47,657 nucleotides of DNA, from the IMG/VR virus record IMGVR_UViG_3300048592_000417, positions 1 through 47,657 of that record, one strand, 5' to 3'. A model generated the notes under the pieces. It was given only the letters and a program-made list of their open reading frames with translations, did no database searches and was not told where the DNA came from. Shown here piece after piece: positions 34,171 to 41,946 of this stretch (its first letter is position 1; each line of letters opens with the position of its first letter). Both the position numbers and the translations under genes were made by a program. Origin of the DNA: a virus.

Positions 34171-35497
34171 AAAAATTGAAATAAGACGCTTTTCTGAACT
34201 AAAAGCGGAATTCGATAAAATGCTCCTCCTTGCGGACGAGGGTATTCTTTCTTTACTGATAGATACGGTTATTGCCAATCAAATGGATTTGGACCCTGTA
34301 TGGCTTTTTATAATTGCACCTTCATCTGGCGGAAAATCAGAACTGATTACTGCTCTTAACGATATTGAGATTAGTGGTCAGAAACTGATTTATCCTATTT
34401 CTGATTTGACTACAAATACCTTCGCCTCTGGTCAACACAAAAAAGGAAAAGAAACTTCCCTTCTACACAAAATGCCTCCTGGCTCCATTATGACTTTTAA
34501 GGATTTTACCTCCATGCTTTCAAAGAATAGGGAAGCCCGTGCTGAAATTTTAGGTCAACTTCGTGAAATTTATGATAAAGAATATACAAAAAGAACAGGA
34601 ACGGGAAATGATATAACGTGGCGAGGTAAGGTTGGAGCAATTGCTGGAGCTACCGAAATTGTCTATGACTATCAAGAAGATTTTTCCGCCATGGGAGACC
34701 GTTTTATTATGTATTCAATGAAGCAACCGCCACGCCGTGACCTTCTCAATTTTGTAATGAGAAACAAAGAAGATAAAACATTTAAAAAAGAAGCAATGAG
34801 AGCGCACCTTCGTCTTGCCACCAAATCATACCTTGAATATATACTTGCAAATCTAAAAGAGGATGAAACAACCTTAAGCCCAGAAACCAAACAAGACATC
34901 ATTGAAGTGGCTGATTTTTGCACCCTTGTACGTTCGGGAGTTATTGTTGATAAAAGAAAAGGGTTGGTTGAGTTTGTCCCATCGGCTGAAATGCCAACAA
35001 GAATGATTGAACAGCTCCTTGCTATTGCTTCAGCAACTTTAGCACGCAAATGTTCGGAGCCTTTATCTGGCGGCGCTGATGCTCCTCATAATAAAGGACA
35101 ACTTACGCAACAAGAACGAGAAGTTCTCTATAAAATAGCTTTTGACAGTATTCCATTAAAACGAAGAATGGCTCTAAAGAAGCTCGCTCAATATGTCGGC
35201 GGTATTACAACCAAAGGGCTTGCGATGTCTATTAACTATCAAACCCCCGTTGTTCAGGGGTGGCTTTCACAGCTTAACGGTCTTGGTATTTGCTCCCGTG
35301 AAAACAAAGGAGGGAACCAAGGCGACCTCTGGAAATTAAATCCAAAATACAGAGACATCATGGTTAAATTTGAAAAAATCTCTGTAGAAGAAGGTTCCCT
35401 TGAAGGTGACGGGTCAGATGATGATTTCGATGAAGTAGAAGAAGCGTGGGATGCTAAAGCCCGTTCTGATATGGAGCAAGAATTTAATGATTTTTAA
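34154..35497 (+). CDS. P-loop ATPase, replicative helicase-like
   Basis: I choose the ATG at 34154 (447 residues), since the upstream extension lies wholly within the HNH gene in another frame. Walker A is APSSGGKS (55-62). MPPGSIMTFKDFTSML supplies a probable Walker B/sensor region, and TWRGKVGAIAGATEIVYDYQ resembles sensor segments of AAA+ helicases. A winged-helix-like part (about 330-400, PLKRRMALKKLAQYVGG) and an acidic tail ending EFNDF follow. The tail mimics that of the SSB-like protein. Probable role: helicase or helicase loader acting with the primase. Confidence 0.65.
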   Translation: MTEENKKIEIRRFSELKAEFDKMLLLADEGILSLLIDTVIANQMDLDPVWLFIIAPSSGGKSELITALNDIEISGQKLIYPISDLTTNTFASGQHKKGKETSLLHKMPPGSIMTFKDFTSMLSKNREARAEILGQLREIYDKEYTKRTGTGNDITWRGKVGAIAGATEIVYDYQEDFSAMGDRFIMYSMKQPPRRDLLNFVMRNKEDKTFKKEAMRAHLRLATKSYLEYILANLKEDETTLSPETKQDIIEVADFCTLVRSGVIVDKRKGLVEFVPSAEMPTRMIEQLLAIASATLARKCSEPLSGGADAPHNKGQLTQQEREVLYKIAFDSIPLKRRMALKKLAQYVGGITTKGLAMSINYQTPVVQGWLSQLNGLGICSRENKGGNQGDLWKLNPKYRDIMVKFEKISVEEGSLEGDGSDDDFDEVEEAWDAKARSDMEQEFNDF

Positions 35498-35499
35498 TT

Positions 35500-35730
35500 A
35501 TGTTGATTACTGATATAAAAATAAATAACAAGGAGATTTTTAAACTCACCGCAGTAAGATATAAAAATACAAAACCCGAAGGTTTAAATGCTTATAAGTG
35601 TATTGTTATTGATGAGGAAGGAAATGAAAAAGATTTCCTTGTAGCACATCAATATGAAGACGGCGCACTCCTTCTGGTTAAAAGAATGATTGATAAAATA
35701 TGCTCGGAAAAATTGTCACAATTCAAATGA
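35500..35730 (+). CDS. Small unknown replication-operon protein
   Basis: A 76-residue protein starting 2 bases after the ATPase stop. It is beta-stranded in the middle (AYKCIVIDEEGNEKDFLVAH) with a helical end. There are no recognised motifs, and it is translationally linked to the genes on both sides. Confidence 0.6.
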   Translation: MLITDIKINNKEIFKLTAVRYKNTKPEGLNAYKCIVIDEEGNEKDFLVAHQYEDGALLLVKRMIDKICSEKLSQFK

Positions 35731-35870
35731 AAGATGGAAACACAGAAACAGTAAGATACTTCGATTTTAGGGTCGGTGAAGATAATGGTGTTGCTGTTAT
35801 GATGTTCCAAATATCTGCAAGACATGTATACATGCTTCCTTTAGAGAAAAAAGTATATGAAACCACATAA
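35700..35870 (+). CDS. 56-residue unknown protein
   Basis: This frame overlaps the preceding gene by 31 bases and the helicase by 14. The translation (MLGKIVTIQMKDGNTETVRY at the start, ending EKKVYETT) alternates polar and hydrophobic residues like a small beta-barrel. A shorter start at 35727 (ATGA overlap) is possible. The tight nesting in the operon supports it being coding. Confidence 0.5.
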   Translation: MLGKIVTIQMKDGNTETVRYFDFRVGEDNGVAVMMFQISARHVYMLPLEKKVYETT

Positions 35871-37068
35871 ATTTCAATCACAACTAGATATAGAAAATCC
35901 CAACAAGTTCCTCCTACCTTGGCGTACTGGTACTGGTAAAACATACGGCTCAATTCTTTGGGCTGAACATGATAAACACACACTCGTTATCGTCCCCAAA
36001 CATCTCAAAGAAAAATGGAACCGTGACCTTCAGGCTCACTCTAAAACAAGATACACCATCACCACCAAAGAAACTTTCAGTCGTGACAAATGGGAGGGTT
36101 TACCTCCGTGCGACAGTATCATCGTTGACGAAGCCCACTACTTTTCAGGAATGAAAAGTGCAATGTCCAAAAACTTGCTCAAGTATATTAAAAAATACGA
36201 TATTAAACGCATTGCCCTTTTAACTGCAACACCATATCTTTCAACTCCTTGGAATATCTACCGTCTGGCAACCATTCTTGGTTACAAATGGAACTATTGG
36301 GAGTTCTCACAACGCTTCTTTTATCATGTTCAGATGGGGTCTCGTATGATTCCAATGGTCCGACCAAATATCGAAGAAGAAATTGCAGAGCTAGTTAAAA
36401 AAATAAGCTTCTCCATTGTCACTCTTGAGGACTTGGTGGGTGAAGAAAACATCCCAGACCAGATATTTAAAAAAGAGGTTTTCTCTCTTACGGCTGGTCA
36501 AAAGAAAGGTACACAGAGAATGAAGGAGAAAGAATCAAATCCTGCCGTGCGCTACAACTATATTCATCAGATTGAAAACGGAAGTTTGAAGGGTGATGAT
36601 TTTCGTGAGGATGAATTCTTTGATGCTAATAAAAATGACCGTGTGCTTGAGTACGCTGAAAACTATAAAAAGCTGGCTGTATTCTGTAGATACAATCTTC
36701 AGATTGATTTACTGGCTAAAAAGCTGAAGGAAAAAGGCAAGAAAACCATCGTCATCAATGGAAAGGTAAAAGAAAAAGACCCTCTCATTCTCGAAGCTGA
36801 ATCAGCAAAAGAGTGTGTGGTCCTTATCAATGCTCAATGTTCAGAAGGGTATCAACTACCGTCAATCGACACCATCATCTTTGCATCGTTGTCGTTTTCG
36901 TTGAAAGACTACACACAGGCAATAGGTCGATTCCTGCGTTACGATGCAATAAAAAAGAATGTGTATATACACCTAGTCAATGAAGGCACCATTGATGATG
37001 CTGTATATCAATCAATAATGCGAAAAGAAGATTTTGACATCGCTATTTATGCAAAACAACATGGATAA
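35857..37068 (+). CDS. SF2 helicase (DEAH, SNF2-like)
   Basis: This 403-residue protein carries helicase motif I (RTGTGKT, 23-29), motif II (DEAH, 91-94), motif III (TATP, 123-126) and a C-terminal RecA domain. The last includes VLINAQCSEGYQLPSIDTII and motif VI in YTQAIGRFLR. The layout resembles small phage SNF2/UvsW-like helicases that remodel branched DNA or displace proteins. It uses ATP on DNA. In the same operon as primase and resolvase, a role in recombination-dependent replication is likely. Confidence 0.85.
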   Translation: MKPHKFQSQLDIENPNKFLLPWRTGTGKTYGSILWAEHDKHTLVIVPKHLKEKWNRDLQAHSKTRYTITTKETFSRDKWEGLPPCDSIIVDEAHYFSGMKSAMSKNLLKYIKKYDIKRIALLTATPYLSTPWNIYRLATILGYKWNYWEFSQRFFYHVQMGSRMIPMVRPNIEEEIAELVKKISFSIVTLEDLVGEENIPDQIFKKEVFSLTAGQKKGTQRMKEKESNPAVRYNYIHQIENGSLKGDDFREDEFFDANKNDRVLEYAENYKKLAVFCRYNLQIDLLAKKLKEKGKKTIVINGKVKEKDPLILEAESAKECVVLINAQCSEGYQLPSIDTIIFASLSFSLKDYTQAIGRFLRYDAIKKNVYIHLVNEGTIDDAVYQSIMRKEDFDIAIYAKQHG

Positions 37069-37216
37069 ACTATGCGAACAATGTGGTGGACCAATGAAAC
37101 CTTGGAAAAGGAAGTTCTGCTCTGACCTCTGTCAAAGAAAAAGTGCTACAATAAGAGGTAATGAGAGAAAGCATTTTTCAAACGGAGTTTCTAAAATGGA
37201 TAAAGTATCAGAGTAA
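37061..37216 (+). CDS. 51-residue zinc-ribbon protein
   Basis: I take the ATG at 37061 (MDKLCEQCGGPMKPW); the frame is also open from 37034. CEQCGGPMKPWKRKFCSDLC is a CxxC...CxxxC zinc knuckle closely like the C-terminal module of the 33775 protein. It overlaps the helicase end by 8 bases and the following gene by 56 bases. It is probably a small DNA- or RNA-binding accessory. Confidence 0.55.
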   Translation: MDKLCEQCGGPMKPWKRKFCSDLCQRKSATIRGNERKHFSNGVSKMDKVSE

Positions 37217-37586
37217 ATTAAAGACTGCTGTTTTTGAATTGAAATTAACAAAGGGTATAAGCTTGCCTTTTGATGCTGTTTTACCCCACCAACTCGATTC
37301 ACTACTCAACGCCAAACATCGAAAACTGGGATACAAAATACCTGATGATAGCGTTGGCTATAAACCATTTGATTCATTTGTTGTGAGTAAGGTTCCAGCT
37401 TACATTGTGGTGCGTTTTTATAAAAGAGGAGACAAAAAGTTTTATATGATTGATGTCGATGATTGGGTGCTAGAATCCGAAAAATCTAAAAGAAAATCTA
37501 TTACTGAAGAAAGAGCTGCCGAGATAGGGTTGACTTGCCTTTTAAATAAAGAAAACGGCTGCACCAGAGGCACAGCCGAGAATTAG
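37161..37586 (+). CDS. RecU-like Holliday junction resolvase
   Basis: This 141-residue protein has a short PD-(D/E)XK-type core: VFELKLTKGISLPFDAVLPH (about 24-43) with Glu26 and Lys28. HQLDSLLNAKHRKLGYKIPD, KPFDSFVVSK and AYIVVRFYKRG follow. The order ExK, S-L-P-F, HQ, PFD and V-x-FY matches phage RecU/penicillin-binding-related-factor-like resolvases. Its likely task is resolving branched DNA before packaging. It ends the rightward replication operon. Confidence 0.7.
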   Translation: MRESIFQTEFLKWIKYQSKLKTAVFELKLTKGISLPFDAVLPHQLDSLLNAKHRKLGYKIPDDSVGYKPFDSFVVSKVPAYIVVRFYKRGDKKFYMIDVDDWVLESEKSKRKSITEERAAEIGLTCLLNKENGCTRGTAEN

Positions 37587-37612
37587 GGGACAGCTCGGAA
37601 CCATCTGTAGAA

Positions 37613-37915
37613 TCACCTCGAAGGTGTCTGTGGTTGGGAAGGTCCAGCTTGACCCCTGTTTCCATCTTTATTATACAACTTAATAGCCTTGACACAATCC
37701 TCACAAGCTTTCTTTTTGTGGATAGTGGAATTGTACGGAACAATTGTGAAATTATTTGATTTAAAGCGTGGATGAGGGGTTTTATCTGTTGCTTTTTCTT
37801 CACAGAAAAAACGTACCATTAGAGTTTGAAGTCTTTGTGGGTTTCCGTGTTCCCAATATTGTTCACGAATAATGTGCCAAATCTCGGTATTAGTTTTTCT
37901 TGCGACCTTCAGCAT
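37613..37915 (-). CDS. Small unknown protein, last gene of leftward block
   Basis: This 100-residue frame overlaps the upstream gene by 26 bases. It has EIWHIIREQYWEHGNPQRL and a CEDC pair near its basic, Gln/Pro-rich end, and could be a small zinc-binding protein. It reads convergently toward the resolvase gene. A short CACCT-TCG-AGGTG hairpin lies just at its end. Confidence 0.45.
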   Translation of the reverse strand: MLKVARKTNTEIWHIIREQYWEHGNPQRLQTLMVRFFCEEKATDKTPHPRFKSNNFTIVPYNSTIHKKKACEDCVKAIKLYNKDGNRGQAGPSQPQTPSR

Positions 37916-38243
37916 TTTTTAATTTCATTTGTTCCTCCTCGTGCATAATGCCATCTACATTAAAACGGATAGCAGCGAGGTGGTCTTCATTAAGTTCATC
38001 GTTTCCATTTTCATATTTGTTTCGAAAATATTTATCAATATGCCTCAAAAGAGAGCGTTCGTATGATTCAATAGGGATTCCTTTTTTAAAATTGCCCGTG
38101 CCATACTTTTTCTTTTTACCAGTCATATATCTGGCATAACGCTCGTGTGCGGTAAAAGAAATGGTCTCGATAAAATCAATCTTGCCGTCCTGCGAATCTC
38201 TTATTGCGCCAGTATTAAATTTTGTTATTTTTTTCTTTGACAT
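37890..38243 (-). CDS. dATP/dGTP diphosphohydrolase-like (DUF5664) protein
   Basis: I start at 38243 (117 residues, MSKKKITKFNTGAIRD). The pattern GAIRDSQDGKIDF, HERYARYMTGKKKKYGTGNF, KGIPIESYERSLLRHIDKYF and NEDHLAAIRFNVDGIMHEE matches the all-alpha family whose Glu/Asp residues bind metal and hydrolyse purine dNTPs. Some relatives serve 2-aminoadenine (Z-DNA) phages, but no PurZ is seen here. Nucleotide pool control during replication is the simplest role. Confidence 0.65.
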   Translation of the reverse strand: MSKKKITKFNTGAIRDSQDGKIDFIETISFTAHERYARYMTGKKKKYGTGNFKKGIPIESYERSLLRHIDKYFRNKYENGNDELNEDHLAAIRFNVDGIMHEEEQMKLKNAEGRKKN

Positions 38244-38427
38244 GAAGCACCCAATTTCCAGCGTAATAGAGGGAATGATGCCACACATAAATTTTTTGGT
38301 CATTCCCAAGACCAAACACTACTCCCGTGCCATCAGCAAAAGCTTGTACTATCTTAACCTCAAAATCTTTTAAAATTTCTCCGTTTCTTTCTTTTTCTAA
38401 TATTTTTTCTTCTTTATTTTTTGACAT
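38215..38427 (-). CDS. Small unknown beta protein
   Basis: This 70-residue protein overlaps the next gene by 29 bases. A Lys/Glu-rich helix (1-18) precedes an all-beta part (VKIVQAFADGTGVVFGLGN, YYAGNWVLHVKEK). There is no recognised family. It appears to be in the operon with the exonuclease, 1 base after its stop. Confidence 0.5.
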   Translation of the reverse strand: MSKNKEEKILEKERNGEILKDFEVKIVQAFADGTGVVFGLGNDQKIYVWHHSLYYAGNWVLHVKEKNNKI

Positions 38428-38428
38428 G

Positions 38429-39133
38429 TTAATTTCTGTTGTTAATCCAATAATTTAAAGTGTATAACATATTTTCATCACAATCACCTACCCTCCTAAA
38501 CCACAGCAAGTAATCGAGGTCTTTTCGTGCCACATCTTTAAAATACTCCCCCTTGTGTTTACCAAACATCCATTTCTGATACAGGATAGGCTCTGATGAT
38601 ATTTGAACCATCTCCTCTACCGTAAACACCTTAAGGAACACCTGCTCAAATAATGCCTCAAGGACAAGGACATCGGAAAGGGCATCGTGAGGGTTGATAT
38701 TCTCAAGTCCTTTGAGCTTGAAATAGTATCGCAGGTACTGGAGATTGTATTTCTCAAACTCCGCTTTTTTATCGAGCTTATAGGCAAGCTTCATCGTGCA
38801 AATATGCTGCACAGGATTGATGCCTTCACGTTGGAGGAATTTCATATCGAACGCTGCATTATGTGCGACCAAAATACTCGGCTCCTCCTCCAATTCAGCC
38901 TTAAGGAAGAGGCACATGTCACTTTGTTCAAATGGTGGTTTTTGTGCAACCATTTCGTTTGTGATGTGACAGATACTCATAGCATCAATGGATATATTTT
39001 TTGGTGGTTTGAAATATTCGACAAAGGAATTTTCAGATTGGTGAAATTTATAAGCAACCTGAATCAGGCGGTCATCATCATTGACTCCCGTTGTTTCCAC
39101 GTCAAGAAAAATTAGTTCATTTCCTTTTTTCAT
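38429..39133 (-). CDS. DnaQ-like 3'-5' exonuclease with DUF3820-like end
   Basis: This 234-residue protein has a DEDDh active site: Asp11 and Glu13 (FLDVETTG), Asp96 (HNAAFDMKF), and His149 with Asp154 (PHDALSDV). The C-terminus (about 193-225, WMFGKHKGEYFKDVARKDLD) resembles the small DUF3820 module often fused to such nucleases. It degrades single strands or proofreads. With no polymerase gene here, it may assist the host polymerase, process RNA or digest host DNA. Confidence 0.82.
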   Translation of the reverse strand: MKKGNELIFLDVETTGVNDDDRLIQVAYKFHQSENSFVEYFKPPKNISIDAMSICHITNEMVAQKPPFEQSDMCLFLKAELEEEPSILVAHNAAFDMKFLQREGINPVQHICTMKLAYKLDKKAEFEKYNLQYLRYYFKLKGLENINPHDALSDVLVLEALFEQVFLKVFTVEEMVQISSEPILYQKWMFGKHKGEYFKDVARKDLDYLLWFRRVGDCDENMLYTLNYWINNRN

Positions 39134-39196
39134 AGTCTTTAACTTACTTCAGCAACACTGGTAACGGTTGATTTATGTTTCTATTATCTTAGCCCA

Positions 39197-39210
39197 CTGA
39201 TAATTATCAG
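39197..39210. promoter_or_regulatory. Perfect 14-base palindrome before the exonuclease gene
   Basis: CTGATAATTATCAG is a perfect palindrome 64 bases upstream of the ATG at 39133, within the 107-base gap. It contains GATAAT and could be a repressor operator over a promoter. Confidence 0.4.
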
Positions 39211-39240
39211 AAACATTTGAACAAGTAAATCCTATTGGTG

Positions 39241-39555
39241 TCAATCTGCAATGGGGACGAGCCCCTCGGGTGTATATTCTTGCTGTTTTCGTAGTTCATA
39301 GACACCGTCCTTAATTTGAGCGTCTCCTGTTTTAGGACTGTGTTCTGGGTGTAGGAGAGATGTGTTTTTTGCCACCAAATAACCAAACACATACACACCG
39401 TCTTTCTTGAAATACAATTTTCCGTTATTAATACTATGGTCGTGGCCGTGTGAGCCAGTCATAAATACTTTCGTGGTTTCCTGTTTTAGGCCAGGGGGAA
39501 GTTTTGAAATTCCCCTAAGCATTACTTCACCGTGGCGATAAATTGGTAGTGTCAT
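39241..39555 (-). CDS. Small RHGDVML-type conserved protein
   Basis: This 104-residue protein contains YRHGEVMLRGISKLPPGL, then GSHGHDHSI, LLHPEHSPKTGDAQIKDGVY and QQEYTPEGLVPIAD. I recall the order (R-G-D/E-V, LP-G, GHxH, HPEH, GxYxxxxQxEYTPE) from short bacterial and phage proteins often encoded beside DUF6745 proteins. The histidine cluster could bind metal. It follows the cohesin-like gene by 1 base. The biochemical role is unknown to me. Confidence 0.55.
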   Translation of the reverse strand: MTLPIYRHGEVMLRGISKLPPGLKQETTKVFMTGSHGHDHSINNGKLYFKKDGVYVFGYLVAKNTSLLHPEHSPKTGDAQIKDGVYELRKQQEYTPEGLVPIAD

Positions 39556-39556
39556 A

Positions 39557-40081
39557 TTATTTCCCCTTAGGAGTTGTGCTACTAATTGTAAGGTCTAATC
39601 CTCGTACACTGTCCAGAATATCTCCCTCTGGCGTGGCAACATTACTGTCTGCCGTGTTTCCCTTAACGTGTCTGATGGAGAGGGTAGTATTTCCCTCTTC
39701 CAGGGCTTTGAAACGTACCGCCCCTACGGTTCCCAATCCACTAAAGGGTTCTCCACCCCCTTTAATGCCGGCAGAGAACGCCACAAAGTCTGGGCCAGGA
39801 AAACTCCCTGGGTAATCATCAAACACCGAATCTCCTACAGGAACATCCACGACCTCTAACAAGGTTGGATCATAATCTATAAAAACATCAACGCCGTAGA
39901 CTTCTTGCTTTGTTACAAGTAATACCTGAACATCAAAGACATCTTCTGGCTTAACGAGCGATGGCCCTTGTAACCAAAGAGAGGTTTCCTTCGCAGAAAT
40001 AAACTCATTGGCTATGTAATAGAACCCTGAAGAGATTATTGCTAAACCTAACGTAATACCGAGAAGTGATTTTGTTTTCAT
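39557..40081 (-). CDS. Exported cohesin-domain-like protein
   Basis: I start at 40081 (174 residues, MKTKSLLGITLGLAIISSGF), which gives a signal peptide or N-terminal anchor. Residues about 40-170 look like a cohesin-type beta sandwich: PEDVFDVQVLLVTKQEVYGV, DVFIDYDPTLLEVVDVPVGD, and FSGLGTVGAVRFKALEEGNT. Cohesins bind dockerins in cellulosomes but also occur widely in surface proteins of CPR bacteria and archaea. A phage-encoded exported cohesin suggests modification of the host surface. It lies between the DUF6745-like and RHGDVML-type genes. Confidence 0.6.
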   Translation of the reverse strand: MKTKSLLGITLGLAIISSGFYYIANEFISAKETSLWLQGPSLVKPEDVFDVQVLLVTKQEVYGVDVFIDYDPTLLEVVDVPVGDSVFDDYPGSFPGPDFVAFSAGIKGGGEPFSGLGTVGAVRFKALEEGNTTLSIRHVKGNTADSNVATPEGDILDSVRGLDLTISSTTPKGK

Positions 40082-40086
40082 GTTTA

Positions 40087-41133
40087 TTACCACTCATTAG
40101 TAAATACTACTTCCTCTAATCCAAAAGACTTTGCTTTTGCCTTTAGACAAGTATCTTCATTTGTACCTAAAAAGTACTCTCTCCCTGTAGTCGGACAGTG
40201 GCAGTTATAGTATTTCAGTGGTTCTTTTACTTCTGGCACAGTGAAAGACACAATTCTCATGGGATAGCCTCGGCCGTCGTCTGTTACTTCATCTAACACA
40301 GTAAAGTCTTGTAACTCTTTCATCTTGGCCTTATCCATAAATTGATAGGCGATACGGCGATGTTCAAGATTGTCTATAGCAAAGACTTCCTCCGCTGAAA
40401 GTGTATCGTTTACTATTTTCTCCCACCACTCTTTTTCAAACCGTACCCCGTGAAGTTTATATATTTCTGTACCATCACTAAAGGCCAAAGCTGGGCCTTC
40501 AGTTGAGTGTAGTCTTTTATTTTCATCTTGCTTGACAATGGTGGGCCTCAACATTACAAAGCAGGTTTTTTCAAATAGAAAAATATAAAAAATACCAGAG
40601 CGAAGAAACCCAACATATCTCTCCGTCGGTTCTGTTTCTTTTATAGCCCCTATTTCTTTCCAGTATTCATACCACGCACCAAACTCTGCGTCATAACAAA
40701 GCGACACATACCCCACACTGTCCCCCACACTGTCCCCCACACTGTCCCCCACACTGGCCCACACACTGGCCCGCACACTGTCCCACACACTGGCCCCCAC
40801 ACTGTCCCCCACACTGGCCTCCACACTGTCCCCCACACTGGCCCACACACTGGCCCGCACACTGTCCCACACACTGGCCCCCACACTGGCCCTCACAATG
40901 GCCCTCACACTGTCCCTCACACTGTTATTAAACTTTTCTGAAAAGTCTTTAGGCCCACTAACAAGGACTACCTCTGGTTCTTTTAGATTGCTTGCGTAAT
41001 AAAGCCACTTAACTGCACTTGTTATTTCTTCCTCGTCGTACTTTTGTTCGTATAGAGCAAGGTTTATCCACTCATCTCTCTTTTTTTCTTGAAGTGCTAC
41101 TTGTTCTTCTGTTAGTTTTTCTATTTTTTTCAT
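40087..41133 (-). CDS. DUF6745-like protein with xxSV repeats
   Basis: This 348-residue protein has a helical N-terminus (1-60). About 19 tandem four-residue units of the form xxSV follow (residues about 69-142; VRASVWASVGDSV). A tryptophan/tyrosine-rich part and LHSTEGPALAFSDGTEIYKL with HGVRF (about 214-239) come next, then a C-terminal YNCHCPTTGREYFLG domain. The pattern of repeats followed by HSxxGPAxxFxDGxxxYxxHGV recalls DUF6745 proteins. The repeats may form a solenoid. The function is unknown. It starts the three-gene leftward group with the cohesin-like protein. Confidence 0.6.
   Translation of the reverse strand: MKKIEKLTEEQVALQEKKRDEWINLALYEQKYDEEEITSAVKWLYYASNLKEPEVVLVSGPKDFSEKFNNSVRDSVRAIVRASVGASVWDSVRASVWASVGDSVEASVGDSVGASVWDSVRASVWASVGDSVGDSVGDSVGYVSLCYDAEFGAWYEYWKEIGAIKETEPTERYVGFLRSGIFYIFLFEKTCFVMLRPTIVKQDENKRLHSTEGPALAFSDGTEIYKLHGVRFEKEWWEKIVNDTLSAEEVFAIDNLEHRRIAYQFMDKAKMKELQDFTVLDEVTDDGRGYPMRIVSFTVPEVKEPLKYYNCHCPTTGREYFLGTNEDTCLKAKAKSFGLEEVVFTNEW
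40711..40930. repeat. 12-base tandem repeat inside the DUF6745-like gene
   Basis: On the + strand the unit is close to CACACTGNCCCN, repeated about 18 times and encoding xxSV on the - strand. A block of several units occurs twice, 84 bases (7 units) apart, showing higher-order duplication. Such arrays change length by slippage or recombination. Confidence 0.85.
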
Positions 41134-41218
41134 ATATTTAATTTTACTTCTTTATTTTATATTTTTGTGAATGTTTATCACAGAGTTTCCATTTGAATCA
41201 AATCTACTAGGAAAAGGA

Positions 41219-41317
41219 TTACTCATATTTTTTACATTTAGGACAATCTTCATTCCCGTAAGGACATGGGGTATGGAAGCTTGTGAATTCTCCGTTTAAA
41301 GCTCCTTTTGAAAACCT
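41219..41317 (-). pseudogene. In-frame continuation after a stop, Cys-rich
   Basis: Directly after the TAA of the 75-residue gene the same frame stays open for 32 more codons. It contains HTPCPYGNEDCPKCKKYE before its own TAA. There is no start codon for it alone. It is either the lost end of a once longer Cys-rich protein, a readthrough extension, or chance. Confidence 0.35.
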
Positions 41318-41545
41318 TTATGAAAGGTGAAGAAAGTAAAGAATTTTGTGCCATACACGTCTTAAGAACGGGATTCTTTGCGGATGCCTTTGACTAAAAA
41401 GAGGCACACCATCACCCAAAATAATAGGAGTATCATCACATGTTGAACCTATTGGATTGTAAAATTTACATTCACTATTGTGAACAACACAATACTCCAT
41501 ATAAGGTCTTCCGCTACAATGACATAATTCGTGTTCGTATTTCAT
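41318..41545 (-). CDS. Small Cys-rich unknown protein
   Basis: This 75-residue protein has CHCSGRPYMEYCVVHNSECKF and a basic, aromatic C-terminus (RVWHKILYFLHLS). It overlaps the preceding gene by 4 bases. The cysteines may bind zinc. The frame continues beyond its stop with another Cys-rich stretch, so the protein may be truncated. Confidence 0.45.
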   Translation of the reverse strand: MKYEHELCHCSGRPYMEYCVVHNSECKFYNPIGSTCDDTPIILGDGVPLFSQRHPQRIPFLRRVWHKILYFLHLS

Positions 41546-41946
41546 AGTTCGTCTTGTTTAAATACTTCTCCGCCCTTCGGCTTCACGAGCTTATAAATTA
41601 AATCGCAATATTCTTTACCATCGAGCATCGCAAAACCAATTTGCGGATGGGTCATCTTTTTAATTTCTTCAGCCCACAATTTACGATTCTTCCTGTGTGG
41701 GTCTTGTGGATATACAATTTCAATGATTTTCTTAAATTCCTCAAGAGCCACATCCTCTATAGCGTAATAGGAATTCTCTATATTTTCTGCTGTTTCCGTG
41801 ACCCACTTATAGAATTCGTCTGGCACATTTTCCAAAATGGCAGATAAATCTCCAGTATCTTTTAATACTTCCCAAATAGATTTTGGAGAAACGCCAGTCA
41901 GGATTTTGTGAAGGCGTTTGTATTCATCAAACTTTATTTTCAACAT
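41542..41946 (-). CDS. Orphan RNA ligase C-terminal domain
   Basis: This 134-residue protein matches, as I recall it, the C-terminal domain of phage T4 Rnl1-like RNA ligases: FDEYKRLHKILTGVSPKSIW, EVLKDTGDLSAILENVPDEF, and HPQIGFAMLDGKEYCDLIYK ending KLVKP. The nucleotidyltransferase domain with the KxxG lysine is absent. The upstream gene encodes an unrelated RHH-like protein in the same operon. This is either a decayed ligase or a stand-alone RNA-binding domain, perhaps a tRNA-repair or anti-defence factor. Confidence 0.55.
   Translation of the reverse strand: MLKIKFDEYKRLHKILTGVSPKSIWEVLKDTGDLSAILENVPDEFYKWVTETAENIENSYYAIEDVALEEFKKIIEIVYPQDPHRKNRKLWAEEIKKMTHPQIGFAMLDGKEYCDLIYKLVKPKGGEVFKQDEL

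Noticed and set aside
37501-37803. Leftward 100-residue frame across the resolvase end
   Set aside because: It is a shadow of the resolvase gene and of the better frame at 37613-37915.
37890-38243. Evidence for a 2-aminoadenine (Z) genome
   Set aside because: The diphosphohydrolase-like protein alone is not enough; no PurZ-like adenylosuccinate synthetase or dedicated polymerase is present.
40711-40930. CRISPR array
   Set aside because: The 12-base repeats are contiguous with no unique spacers and keep an open reading frame in the DUF6745-like gene.
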